A stretch of 64,000 nt of DNA from Verrucomicrobiia bacterium (lineage in GTDB: Bacteria; Verrucomicrobiota; Verrucomicrobiia; Palsa-1439): positions 234,388 through 298,387 of the forward strand of contig DATLVI010000004.1 of the NCBI GenBank assembly GCA_035577545.1, read 5' to 3'. Each line of letters opens with the position of its first letter. The stretch's first letter is position 1. The translations under genes were made by a program, and so were the position numbers. Positions 53,884-62,473 of this stretch are shown one piece after another. A model generated the notes under the pieces. It saw only the letters and a list, made by a program, of their open reading frames with translations, was not told where the DNA came from and searched no databases.

Positions 53884-55149
53884 ATGACTCCCTCCCATGA
53901 ATACTCGGAAAAACTCTGGCAGGAAGCCCTTGAACATTTCCCGGGCGGGGTGAATTCCCCCGTGCGCGCGTTTCGCGGCGTGGGCGGCACGCCGTTTTTC
54001 ACACAACGCGCGAAGGGTTCGCGGCTGTGGGACGTCGACGGCAACGAGTATATCGACTACGTCGGCTCGTGGGGGCCGATGATCCTCGGCCACGCGCATC
54101 CGCAGGTCGTCCGCGCGGTGCAGGAAGCCGCGCGGGATGGGACGAGCTTCGGGACGCCGAATTCGCGCGAAATTCGACTAGCACAATTGGTCTGTGAGGC
54201 GTTTCCGTCCATGCAGAAGCTTCGCTTCGTGAACTCGGGCACCGAAGCGACGATGTCCGCCATTCGCGTGGCGCGCGGATTCACGAAGCGGGACAAGATC
54301 CTGAAATTCGAAGGCTGCTATCACGGTCACGCCGATGCGCTATTGGTGAAGGCCGGTTCGGGCGGCGCGACGTTCGATGTGCCGGACAGTGCGGGCGTTC
54401 CCACGGACTTCGCGCGCAATACTCTCACGCTGCCCTTGAATGATTTTGCGGCGCTCGACACCGTGAATTGGCGCGAGATCGCCTGTGCGATCATCGAGCC
54501 GGTTCCCGCGAACATGGGATTGATCCTGTTAAAACCCGGGTTTTTGGAGAAGCTGCGCAAGCTCACGCAGGAGAATGGCGCGCTGATGATTCTCGACGAG
54601 GTCATTAGCGGGTTCCGCGTGGCGCGCGGTGGCGCGCAGGAATTGTTTGGCATTCAGGCCGACCTCACGACACTCGGCAAGATCATCGGGGGTGGCCTGC
54701 CCGTCGGCGCATTCGGCGGACGCGCGGACGTGATGGATATGCTTGCGCCCACGGGTCCCGTGTACCAGGCCGGCACGCTTTCGGGCAATCCGCTGGCCAT
54801 GGCTGCGGGAATCGCCACGTTGGAAGAGCTTTTGCAAGGTGATGCGTATGGCAAGTTGGAGGCGCGCGCGGCCGGCCTCGGCAATGAGTGGAAGAGAATC
54901 GTGAAGGGACGCTCGGTGCGGCTCGGTTCACTGTTCTGCACATTTTTTACCGAGAGCGAAGTGGTGGACTACGCCAGCGCCAAGACGAGCGACACGAAAC
55001 GGTACGCGAAGTTCTTCCACGCGATGCTCGAACGCGGTGTCTACCTCGCGCCGTCACAATTTGAAGTCGGCTTCCTGTCCCTGGCGCACACGGAGGCGGA
55101 CATCGAAGAGACGCTACGGGCAGTGGCAGAAGCGGTGAAGACGTTATGA
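53884..55149 (+). CDS. hemL: Glutamate-1-semialdehyde 2,1-aminomutase
   Basis: 421 residues. The PLP lysine is K266 in TTLGKIIGGGLPVGAFGG. Other hallmarks are PGGVNSPVRAFRGVGG at the N-terminus, NSGTEATMSAIRVARG (PLP phosphate), FEGCYHGHADALLVKAGSG and LILDEVISGFR-like text (ILDEVISGFRVARGG). It converts glutamate-1-semialdehyde to 5-aminolevulinate, the committed C5-pathway step toward haem and cobalamin. The last four bases overlap ubiX. Confidence 0.97.
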   Translation: MTPSHEYSEKLWQEALEHFPGGVNSPVRAFRGVGGTPFFTQRAKGSRLWDVDGNEYIDYVGSWGPMILGHAHPQVVRAVQEAARDGTSFGTPNSREIRLAQLVCEAFPSMQKLRFVNSGTEATMSAIRVARGFTKRDKILKFEGCYHGHADALLVKAGSGGATFDVPDSAGVPTDFARNTLTLPLNDFAALDTVNWREIACAIIEPVPANMGLILLKPGFLEKLRKLTQENGALMILDEVISGFRVARGGAQELFGIQADLTTLGKIIGGGLPVGAFGGRADVMDMLAPTGPVYQAGTLSGNPLAMAAGIATLEELLQGDAYGKLEARAAGLGNEWKRIVKGRSVRLGSLFCTFFTESEVVDYASAKTSDTKRYAKFFHAMLERGVYLAPSQFEVGFLSLAHTEADIEETLRAVAEAVKTL

Positions 55150-55706
55150 AAATCGTAGTGGCTATGACCGGCGCCAGCGGTGCGATCTACACCCAGCGAC
55201 TACTCGACAATCTTGATCCCCGAAAGCACGAGATCCATTTCATCTCCACGAAGCACGCCCGTGAAGTCGGCCAACTTGAATTGCCGAAGGGTGAACTGAA
55301 GATTGCGCCGTCCGTGATTCAGTATGACGAAAGCGGTTCGATGTTCGTGCCCTTCGTAAGCGGGTCGGCGAAATTGGATGCAATGATCATCATCCCGGCG
55401 TCCATGGGCACTATTGGGCGGGTTGCCCATGGCGTATCCGACAGCACGATTGCGCGGGCGGCGGACGTTTTCCTGAAGGAGCGGCGCAAGCTCATCCTCG
55501 TTCCGCGCGAAGCGCCGTATAACCTCATCCACCTGCGCAATATGGCCACCCTGACTGAAGCCGGTGCGATGATCATTCCCGCCAGCCCGTCTTTTTACAC
55601 CAAGCCAAAGACAATCACGGAACTCGTGGACACCATCATCGCGCGGGTCCTGGATCAACTCGGCCTCGAGCACCAACTCGTCAAGCGATGGCGGAGCGGT
55701 GCGTAA
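55146..55706 (+). CDS. ubiX: Flavin prenyltransferase UbiX
   Basis: 186 residues. VAMTGASGAIYTQRLLD is the FMN-binding N-terminus; PASMGTIGRVAHGVSDSTIARAADV and LVPREAPYNLIHLRNMATL are family signatures. It makes prenylated FMN, the cofactor of UbiD-type decarboxylases. No UbiD gene is in the window. The futalosine menaquinone route needs UbiX/UbiD-like decarboxylation of the prenylated naphthoate, so the nearby mqn cluster gives a ready role. It starts on an ATGA overlap with hemL. Confidence 0.95.
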   Translation: MKIVVAMTGASGAIYTQRLLDNLDPRKHEIHFISTKHAREVGQLELPKGELKIAPSVIQYDESGSMFVPFVSGSAKLDAMIIIPASMGTIGRVAHGVSDSTIARAADVFLKERRKLILVPREAPYNLIHLRNMATLTEAGAMIIPASPSFYTKPKTITELVDTIIARVLDQLGLEHQLVKRWRSGA

Positions 55707-55766
55707 TTCTGTAACCTGCGGGTGAAGCGTTTCGTCTCTCGAGTTGAACCGCTTGAGAGGTGCGAA

Positions 55767-56678
55767 ATGATAAAACTGGTTTTGGGGATCGTTGCAATCT
55801 CGTTACTCGCGATGAGCAGTCAGGGCGATGAATTGAAAGCCGGCGACCACGTGCTCTCGCTGAAAGTGGGTGGTCGCGAGCGGACCTATCTCCTGCATTT
55901 GCCGCCGGCCTACGATGGGAAACGTTCACTGCCGCTGGTGATCGTCCTGCACGGCGGCGGCGGGAATGCACCCGGCGCTGTGCGAATGACGGGGTTCAGT
56001 GGGAAGGCGGACAAGGAAGGATTTGTCGTTGTTTACCCGAATGGCTCCGGGCGGTTGAAGAACCGCCTGTTGACGTGGAATTCCGGCAACTGCTGCGGGT
56101 ACGCGCTGGATAACAATGTTGACGACGTGGGCTTCATCCGCGCGTTGATCGATGAACTGGTAAAGACGCGGGCTATCGATCCCCAGCGTGTCTATGTCAC
56201 GGGCATGTCCAACGGCGGGATGATGACGTATCGCCTTGCGTGCGAGCTGTCCGACAAGATTGCGGCTGCCGCGCCTGTGGCTGGCGCGCTGAATCTGGAC
56301 AAGTGCCAGCCCACCCATCCGGTTTCGATGATTATTTTCCACGGCACGGCTGATGAACATGTTTTGTATAATGGCGGGGAGCCACCCAAAAGAGTGGATA
56401 CCCATCGGCGTGTCGATAAATCCGTCTCTTTTGCGGTGAACTTCTGGGTGAAACAAGATGGCTGTTCAGAAACGCTGCAACGTGAGGAGAAGGGGAACAT
56501 TCGCACAGAGATTTATCGCGGTGGCAAAGAGGGGGCGGAAGTTGTGCTCTACACCGTTAAGGGCGGCGGCCACGCATGGCCGGGCGGAGAGGCATATGTG
56601 CTCGGTGCCGAACCGACACGGGAAATCTCCGGAACGGATTTGATGTGGGAGTTTTTCGCGCGGCATCCAAAAAAGTAG
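55767..56678 (+). CDS. Secreted CE1/PHB-depolymerase-like esterase
   Basis: 303 residues from ATG 55767 (GAGAGGTG ribosome-binding site; a longer frame from 55722 lacks one). A signal peptide (LVLGIVAISLLAMSSQG) leads to an alpha/beta-hydrolase of the LpqC/PHB-depolymerase/feruloyl-esterase group: LVIVLHGGGGNAPGA (oxyanion region), nucleophile S148 in VTGMSNGGMMTYRLAC, Asp in FHGTADEHVLYNGG and His in GGGHAWPGG. An NCCGYA cysteine pair follows the oxyanion region, as in family relatives. Substrate could be polyester, short acyl esters or feruloylated sugars. Confidence 0.9.
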   Translation: MIKLVLGIVAISLLAMSSQGDELKAGDHVLSLKVGGRERTYLLHLPPAYDGKRSLPLVIVLHGGGGNAPGAVRMTGFSGKADKEGFVVVYPNGSGRLKNRLLTWNSGNCCGYALDNNVDDVGFIRALIDELVKTRAIDPQRVYVTGMSNGGMMTYRLACELSDKIAAAAPVAGALNLDKCQPTHPVSMIIFHGTADEHVLYNGGEPPKRVDTHRRVDKSVSFAVNFWVKQDGCSETLQREEKGNIRTEIYRGGKEGAEVVLYTVKGGGHAWPGGEAYVLGAEPTREISGTDLMWEFFARHPKK

Positions 56679-56690
56679 AGGCCAATGGAT

Positions 56691-57623
56691 TCAGCGTGAT
56701 GGGGCGGCGTTTCTTGAATCCAAAAATTTGAGTTGGTTGTAGAGTTGTTCGAGCAGCGGTGACGCGGCTCCCGCTTGTTGGACGGCGCGCAGCGGATTGC
56801 CGAAAATCGCTTCGATCTCCAATGGCCGGCGGTCGTCATAGTCGATCTTCATGCTCGCGCGATACGGCGCCATTTTCTCCGTATTGGAGAGCATCTTCCC
56901 GATGATTTCATCTGTGACCACTACGCCGCACGCCCGCGCATCGGCGACCACTTCGCGCATGATTGCCTCAACGAGTTGTCGGCTTTGTGGTTGGGACATC
57001 AATTCGCTGGTCGTCGCATTGAGAATGACCGAAAGCCCGTTGTAGGGAATGTTCCACACGAGCTTTTGCCAGCGCGCGACATCGAGGTCCCCGGCGAGTT
57101 CGGTCTCGACGTTAGCGCGTCGAAAATCATCGGCGATGGCGCGCAGGCGTTCGCTCATCCCGCGCGTGGCGAACTCGCCGAGCGCGACCAGGGTGTAGCC
57201 CAGATGGCGGATGTGTCCCGGCCCGACTTTATTAGAACAAAGAAAACACAAGCCCCCGACGACATGCTGTGCTCCGACGATCTCGGCGACCTGCGCTTCC
57301 ATGCCGAGCCCGTTTTGCATGACGAGCACGACGCTGTCGTCTTTGACGATGGGCGAGAGCAACCGGGGAAGCAGGTGATTCTGCGTGGTTTTCAAGCAGA
57401 CACAAACAACATCGCACTTGGGCATGTCACGCACATCCGCATAGGCATTCACCTTCGGCAGTGTGAAATCACCGTCCGGCGATTCACAAATCAAGCCATG
57501 CTGGCGCACATGTTCGTAATCGCTGTGCAACAGAAAATGCAGATCGCAGCCGGCGCGTTGCAGCCGCGCCCCGTAAAATCCGCCCAGGGCCCCCGTACCA
57601 ATGATCGCATAGCTTCGTTGCAT
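56691..57623 (-). CDS. panE: 2-dehydropantoate 2-reductase family protein
   Basis: 310 residues from ATG 57623 (the frame extends to a TTG at 57632). The N-terminal Rossmann motif is AIIGTGALGGFYGARLQRAG; CVCLKTTQN holds the conserved Lys after the NADPH fold, and KLVWNIPYNGLSVILNA the catalytic Lys and Asn of the C-terminal ApbA domain. It normally reduces ketopantoate to pantoate for coenzyme A synthesis. Family members can have other 2-oxoacid substrates, and there is no other pantothenate gene nearby. It is convergent with the esterase gene, 12 bases between stops. Confidence 0.88.
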   Translation of the reverse strand: MQRSYAIIGTGALGGFYGARLQRAGCDLHFLLHSDYEHVRQHGLICESPDGDFTLPKVNAYADVRDMPKCDVVCVCLKTTQNHLLPRLLSPIVKDDSVVLVMQNGLGMEAQVAEIVGAQHVVGGLCFLCSNKVGPGHIRHLGYTLVALGEFATRGMSERLRAIADDFRRANVETELAGDLDVARWQKLVWNIPYNGLSVILNATTSELMSQPQSRQLVEAIMREVVADARACGVVVTDEIIGKMLSNTEKMAPYRASMKIDYDDRRPLEIEAIFGNPLRAVQQAGAASPLLEQLYNQLKFLDSRNAAPSR

Positions 57624-57690
57624 GGACTTCAACGTAGCAAAATCCAGTTCGTTCTTCTATGTCTTCGCAGCGTTGTGCTAGAAGAAACGG

Positions 57691-58551
57691 GTGTTGGCTA
57701 TCCGAAAATACTTTGAGTTCGTACGCTTCTCACACACGGTCTTTGCGCTGCCATTTGCGCTGGCGGCGATGGTGGTGGCGGCCAGGGCTGAGCGCGGGTG
57801 GCCGGGGTGGAGGACATTTCTCCTCATCCTCGCGGCGATGGTGTGTGCGCGGACGGCAGCGATGGGGTTCAATCGAATCGTCGATCGTCGGATCGATGCG
57901 CTGAATCCGCGCACGGCGAAGCGGCATTTACCGGCGGGGCAGATTGTGCTGGTGAATGCGTGGGTACTGGTAATTGTAAGCTCGCTGGGGTTGGGTTGTG
58001 TGGCGTGGTTTATCAATCCGCTCTGCGGTTGGCTGTCCCCGCTGGCCTTACTGATTGTATTTTTCTACTCATTTACAAAGCGATTCACGGACTTCTCGCA
58101 TGTATTTTTGGGGTTGGCCCTGGGGATTGCGCCAATCGGCGCGTGGCTGGCGGTGCGCGGGAGATTCGAATGGCCGCCGTGCGTGCTGGCGCTGGCTGTG
58201 GTTTTCTGGTTGGTCGGGTTTGACATCATCTACGCGACCCAGGATTGGGAATTTGACAAGTCGCAGGGACTGCATTCTCTGCCGGTGCGACTGGGCATTT
58301 CGCCGAGTCTGCAAGTTGCACGGCTGGCACACGCGATCATGGCTGCTTTGCTGCTGGCTTTCGGGTTGATTTCAGGCCTTCGCGTGCCATACTACATTGG
58401 GTTTGGGATCATTCTGGTCTGCCTGGTTGTGCAGCATTTGGTCGCGAGAAAGCGCGATCCAATCAGCCTGAATGTCGCGTTTTTTCGGATGAATGCGGTC
58501 ATTAGCGCCGTTTTTCTTACAGCGGTCGTGGTCGATGTGGTCTTACAATGA
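57691..58551 (+). CDS. mqnP: UbiA-family prenyltransferase, probably MqnP of the futalosine pathway
   Basis: 286 residues from GTG 57691. The first Asp-rich motif is NRIVDRRIDALNPRT (NDxxD-like, Mg-diphosphate binding) and the second is YATQDWEFDKSQG. About eight hydrophobic helices follow the UbiA pattern. It attaches an isoprenoid chain to an aromatic acid. Direct overlap (ATGA) with mqnE argues for 1,4-dihydroxy-6-naphthoate as acceptor rather than 4-hydroxybenzoate. First gene of an overlapping four-gene menaquinone run. Confidence 0.92.
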   Translation: MLAIRKYFEFVRFSHTVFALPFALAAMVVAARAERGWPGWRTFLLILAAMVCARTAAMGFNRIVDRRIDALNPRTAKRHLPAGQIVLVNAWVLVIVSSLGLGCVAWFINPLCGWLSPLALLIVFFYSFTKRFTDFSHVFLGLALGIAPIGAWLAVRGRFEWPPCVLALAVVFWLVGFDIIYATQDWEFDKSQGLHSLPVRLGISPSLQVARLAHAIMAALLLAFGLISGLRVPYYIGFGIILVCLVVQHLVARKRDPISLNVAFFRMNAVISAVFLTAVVVDVVLQ

Positions 58552-59744
58552 ACAAGTTGATTGAGCGCTCAGAGTTGCGAGACATTTACGAGAAAGTTGA
58601 GGCGGCCCAGCGCATCAATGAGGACGACTGCCATCGGCTGTACCGGTCGCAGGACCTGGCTGCCATCGGCGCGATGGCGAACCTCGTCCGCGAACGCAAA
58701 AACGGTAACGCTGCCTACTACATCCTCAACCGCCACATCAACTACTCCAACATCTGCATTCTAGACTGCGATTTTTGCGCGTTTTATCGGCGGCGGCGTG
58801 ATGCGGGCGCTTACGAATACAACCTCCCGCAAATGATCGAGAAAGCGCAGGAAGCGCTCAAACTCGGCATCACGGAGATTCACATCGTCGGCGGGTTGCA
58901 TCCGTCCTTCAAATGGGAGTACTACGTCGACATGCTGCGTTCACTGAAGGCGCTCGATCCGAACCTGCACCTGAAAGCATTTACGGCAATCGAGATCCTG
59001 CACCTGTCGTGGGTGGGCAAACGCAGCGTGCCGGAAACGCTTGCCGCCTTGCGCGAGGCCGGGCTCGGTTCGTTGACAGGTGGCGGGGCGGAGATTTTCG
59101 ATCCCGAAGTTCGCAGCGTAATTTGTCATGCCAAAGAATCCGCGGAGGAATGGCTCGATGTTCATCGCCTCTGGCACAAGATGGGCGGGCGTTCGACCTG
59201 CACGATGCTGATCGGCCACGTCGAGAAGGAACACCACCGCGTGGACCATCTGCGGCGGCTGCGGGAAATGCAGGATGAGACCAAGGGGTTCACGGCATTT
59301 GTGACGTTGGCCTTTCATCCGGATAATACGAAGCTGCCGGATCTCACGGGCCCAAGCGGCTACGATATGCTGAAGACGCTGGCGATTGCGCGCATCTATC
59401 TCGACAACATCGATCACATCAAGGCGTACTGGGTCTTGATGGGGATGAAGCTGGCCCAGGTTTCGTTGAGCTATGGCGTGGACGATCTGGATGGCACGGT
59501 AATGGAGGAAAAGATTTACCACATGGCGGGCGCGAAGACCCCGCAGGAAATGGCGCGTGAGGAATTGGTGAAAGCCATTCGTGAAACAGGACGGGAACCA
59601 GTACAGCGCGACAGTCTGTATCGACCGGTGAAAACCGGGGCAGTGCATAGCGCGTCTACCGCAACGCCAGATGAAGCAACCGGTATTCCTGGGACTTCCG
59701 AACCGGCCTACGTGGGCGCCAGCAACGAGGGAGGGACGGCGTGA
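58548..59744 (+). CDS. mqnE: Aminofutalosine synthase (radical SAM)
   Basis: 398 residues. The radical-SAM cluster is C70-x3-C74-x2-C77 (CILDCDFCAFYRR), with ITEIHIVGGLHP, GLGSLTGGGAEIFDPEVR and TCTMLIGHVEKEHHRVDHL typical of the MqnE/MqnC branch. It joins the MqnA product with SAM to give 6-amino-6-deoxyfutalosine. After the normal end (YRPVKT) there is a ~35-residue low-complexity Ser/Thr/Ala/Gly/Glu tail, which may be disordered. Overlaps mqnP by four bases and mqnA by four. Confidence 0.96.
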   Translation: MNKLIERSELRDIYEKVEAAQRINEDDCHRLYRSQDLAAIGAMANLVRERKNGNAAYYILNRHINYSNICILDCDFCAFYRRRRDAGAYEYNLPQMIEKAQEALKLGITEIHIVGGLHPSFKWEYYVDMLRSLKALDPNLHLKAFTAIEILHLSWVGKRSVPETLAALREAGLGSLTGGGAEIFDPEVRSVICHAKESAEEWLDVHRLWHKMGGRSTCTMLIGHVEKEHHRVDHLRRLREMQDETKGFTAFVTLAFHPDNTKLPDLTGPSGYDMLKTLAIARIYLDNIDHIKAYWVLMGMKLAQVSLSYGVDDLDGTVMEEKIYHMAGAKTPQEMAREELVKAIRETGREPVQRDSLYRPVKTGAVHSASTATPDEATGIPGTSEPAYVGASNEGGTA

Positions 59745-60514
59745 GCGCGGCGTTGCCGTGGCAGATCGGTTGTGTGCCCTATCTGAACGCGCGTCCATTG
59801 ATTTACGGGATCGAAGACCAGGTCACGTTGTCCCCGCCGTCACGCTTGGCGGATTTGATGTACCGCGGACGGTTTGACGCGGGGCTGGTGCCGATTGCCG
59901 AAGTCATCCAACACGACCGGTACAATGTTCTCGATGGGATTGCCATCGCCACCCGTGGTCGGATCCAGAGTGTGTATCTGGTCCATCGCGAGCCGATCGA
60001 GAAGCTGAAACGCGTGGCTGTGGATACGGCATCACGGACGTCAGCCTGGCTCGTGCGCATCATTCTTCAATACGGCTACAATGTCACCCCGGTTTTCTAT
60101 CCGCGGCCCGAAGGCGGGAAGTTGTCGGAGCACGAGGCGATGATGCTGATTGGCGACGAGGCGCTCTGGTACCGGACGCGGAACGGTTCGCAACCGATCC
60201 TCGACCTCGGCGAAGCGTGGGTGGAATTGACCGGGTTGCCGTTTGTATTTGCGGCGTGGGCTTTGCAGCGCGGGGTAGATGGAAAGGCGATCGGTGGTCC
60301 GCTGCGTACAGCCAGAGCACAAGGGCTTGCGAACATTGAGCGCATTGTGCAGGATGCCACGGAAGCGACCCCGGAAGTTCGGCGGGAGTATCTGACAAAG
60401 AACTTGTCGTATGAATTGGGCGCGGCTGAGAAGCAGGGAATACGGCGGTTCCAGCAGTACTTGAAGGAAATGCGGTTGGTGGACGGCTGTCATGATTTAC
60501 GATACGTCAGTTGA
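59741..60514 (+). CDS. mqnA: Chorismate dehydratase
   Basis: 257 residues from GTG 59741, chosen for GGGAGGG 5 bases upstream and the overlap with the mqnE stop. The periplasmic-binding-protein-like fold shows IGCVPYLNARPLIYG, PSRLADLMYRGRFDAGLVPIAE and LIGDEALWYR. It dehydrates chorismate to 3-[(1-carboxyvinyl)oxy]benzoate, the first step of the futalosine route. Its 3' end overlaps mqnC by 23 bases. Confidence 0.95.
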   Translation: MSAALPWQIGCVPYLNARPLIYGIEDQVTLSPPSRLADLMYRGRFDAGLVPIAEVIQHDRYNVLDGIAIATRGRIQSVYLVHREPIEKLKRVAVDTASRTSAWLVRIILQYGYNVTPVFYPRPEGGKLSEHEAMMLIGDEALWYRTRNGSQPILDLGEAWVELTGLPFVFAAWALQRGVDGKAIGGPLRTARAQGLANIERIVQDATEATPEVRREYLTKNLSYELGAAEKQGIRRFQQYLKEMRLVDGCHDLRYVS

Positions 60515-61565
60515 TACGATTCAGGACAAAGTCCTCGATGGCGAGCGGATCGCGCCGGCGGAGGCGGTGCGGCTCTATCACGCACTGACCCTCCCGGAGT
60601 TGGGCGCCTTGGCGGACGTGGTGCGCGAACGGAAACATCCGGAGCGCCGTGTCACTTACATCATCGACCGCAACATCAACTACACGAACGTCTGCGATGT
60701 GTATTGCACTTTCTGCGCGTTCATGCGCGAGGAGCGCGACGATGATTCCTACGTGCTCACGCCCGAACAGGTGGGCGAGAAGATCAAGGAGTTGGTGGCC
60801 ATTGGCGGCGTCCAGATATTGATGCAGGGCGGACATCATCCGAAGCTCGGCATCGATTACTACCTGAACCTCCTGCAATACATTCGCCACAACTTTCCCC
60901 AGGTAAACATCCACGGGTTCTCGCCGCCTGAGTTCAACCATTTTGCCAGGGTTTTCAAAATGCCCCTCGAAGAAGTGATTCGCCGTTTCAAAGAGGCCGG
61001 ACTGGGATCCATCCCCGGCGGCGGCGGCGAAATCCTCGTCGACCGCGTGCGCCAGCGCATTGCGCCGTTGAAGTGCATGAGCGACGAATGGCTGCGGGTG
61101 ATGGAAATTGCCCACGGCTTCGGGTTGAACTCGTCGGCAACGATGATGTTCGGGCACGTAGAGACCATCGAGGACCGCGTCGAGCACCTGCTGCGTCTGC
61201 GCGACCTGCAGGATCGCACGCACGGTTTCACCGCGTACATCTGCTGGACGTTCCAAAGTGAGAACACACGCTTGAAGGTTCCGTCGGTCGGTTCGCATGA
61301 GTACCTGCGGATGCAGGCGTTGTCGCGGATTTTTCTCGATAATTTCTCGAACGTGCAATCCAGTTGGGTGACCCAGGGACCGCAAATCGGGCAGGTCGCG
61401 CTGAAGTATGGCGCGAATGACTTTGGCAGTGTGATGATGGAGGAGAACGTCGTGTCGCAGGCCGGAGCGACGTTTCGCATCAACGAAGAAACGATGCAGC
61501 GGTTAATTCGGGAACTCGGGTACGAGCCACATCGGCGCGATAATTGGTATCACTTGTTGAATTAG
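60492..61565 (+). CDS. mqnC: Cyclic dehypoxanthinyl futalosine synthase (radical SAM)
   Basis: 357 residues. The cluster motif is C68-x3-C72-x2-C75 (CDVYCTFCAFMRE). GGVQILMQGGHHPKLGIDYY, GLGSIPGGGGEILVDRVR and NSSATMMFGHVETIEDRVEHL are MqnC signatures distinguishing it from MqnE. It cyclises dehypoxanthinyl futalosine. The steps between MqnE and MqnC (MqnB or MTAN) and after it (MqnD) are not encoded here. Start overlaps mqnA by 23 bases. Confidence 0.96.
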   Translation: MIYDTSVDTIQDKVLDGERIAPAEAVRLYHALTLPELGALADVVRERKHPERRVTYIIDRNINYTNVCDVYCTFCAFMREERDDDSYVLTPEQVGEKIKELVAIGGVQILMQGGHHPKLGIDYYLNLLQYIRHNFPQVNIHGFSPPEFNHFARVFKMPLEEVIRRFKEAGLGSIPGGGGEILVDRVRQRIAPLKCMSDEWLRVMEIAHGFGLNSSATMMFGHVETIEDRVEHLLRLRDLQDRTHGFTAYICWTFQSENTRLKVPSVGSHEYLRMQALSRIFLDNFSNVQSSWVTQGPQIGQVALKYGANDFGSVMMEENVVSQAGATFRINEETMQRLIRELGYEPHRRDNWYHLLN

Positions 61566-61584
61566 AGAGAGGAAGACGGCCTAT

Positions 61585-62226
61585 ATGGAAAAGATCAAAA
61601 CGATTCTGTTGTTTGGGTCTCCCGGCAGTGGTAAGGGCACCCAGGGCAAGCTGCTTGGCATATTACCCGGCTTCCATCACCTCGCTTGCGGCAACGTCTT
61701 TCGCTCGATCGATCTTAGCAGCGAGGTCGGGAAGGTCTTTCTCCAGTATTCGAGCAAAGGGGAATTGGTGCCTGACGATTTCACGGTGCGTCTGTGGCGC
61801 GAGCATATCGACAAACTTATTCACACGGGGGCCCTCAACCCCGTCACCTCCGTCCTGGTCCTGGATGGCATCCCCCGAAATATTCATCAAGCCAAGATGC
61901 TCGACCAATACATCGAAGTGGTGAAATTGATTTGTCTACGTGCGGTCCACAATCGCGACGAGATGATTCGCCGCCTTAAATCCCGCGCCCTCAAAGAAAA
62001 CCGGCTCGACGATGCCAACGATCAAACGATTCGCCATCGGCTGGATATTTACGACAAAGAATCGCGGCCCGTCCTGGCTCATTATCCGAAGGAAATCAGT
62101 GTGGACGTCAATGCGCTGCAAACGCCTATTGAAGTCGCCCACGACATTCTGAGCGCCATTCTCGGTCGTTTTCAGGAAATGCGCGAGGTTCCGCCGCCGT
62201 CGTCAGCCGTTGCCGCAAGGAATTGA
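61585..62226 (+). CDS. adk: Adenylate kinase-family nucleoside monophosphate kinase
   Basis: 213 residues with a good ribosome-binding site (GAGAGGAAG). The P-loop is GSPGSGKGTQ (11-20), then HLACGNVFRS (NMP site, Cys replacing the usual Ser/Thr-Gly context), LDGIPRN (usual DGFPR; Ile replaces Phe) and RLKSRALKENRLDDANDQTIRHRL (lid with conserved Arg). There is no four-Cys zinc lid. It balances AMP, ADP and ATP. The P-loop and lid Arg are intact, but the DGFPR and NMP-site changes are unusual, so this may be a second, divergent Adk rather than the housekeeping one. Follows mqnC by 19 bases. Confidence 0.85.
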   Translation: MEKIKTILLFGSPGSGKGTQGKLLGILPGFHHLACGNVFRSIDLSSEVGKVFLQYSSKGELVPDDFTVRLWREHIDKLIHTGALNPVTSVLVLDGIPRNIHQAKMLDQYIEVVKLICLRAVHNRDEMIRRLKSRALKENRLDDANDQTIRHRLDIYDKESRPVLAHYPKEISVDVNALQTPIEVAHDILSAILGRFQEMREVPPPSSAVAARN

Positions 62227-62239
62227 GAGCGTTGAGGTT

Positions 62240-62436
62240 GGCGCAACAGTTACGCGCCTTGTGACCACAGGACCACGCGGCGTCACTATCCTCGCAATCT
62301 CCGGGTGGTAACCAGATGTCTTTGTCGGACTGCCTCCCTGTACCCGAAGGAGACAGCAACCTGTAACTTTTGGCGGTGTTTACCAGTCTAACTCAGCAGT
62401 GGTCAGGGCAGCGTACTCGGCTGGCAACCCCTGACC
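62240..62436 (+). promoter_or_regulatory. Hairpin-rich leader upstream of the secreted protein gene
   Basis: The 247-base spacer between adk and the next gene holds several stems: GGCGC/GCGCC (62240-62258), a closing TGGTAA/TTACCA pair (62306-62311 with 62380-62385) around a CTGCCTCC/GGAGACAG hairpin (62330-62356, one mismatch), and a perfect GGTCAGGG/CCCTGACC stem (62401-62436) that continues into CAGC/GCTG with a 7-base loop and a one-sided GCAAC bulge. The last stem ends just before the AAAGGAG of the next gene. It resembles a structured mRNA leader; I could not match a known riboswitch class. Confidence 0.35.
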
Positions 62437-62473
62437 AGGACAAAGGCCGAGAAAGGAGCTCAAGAGAATTAAG

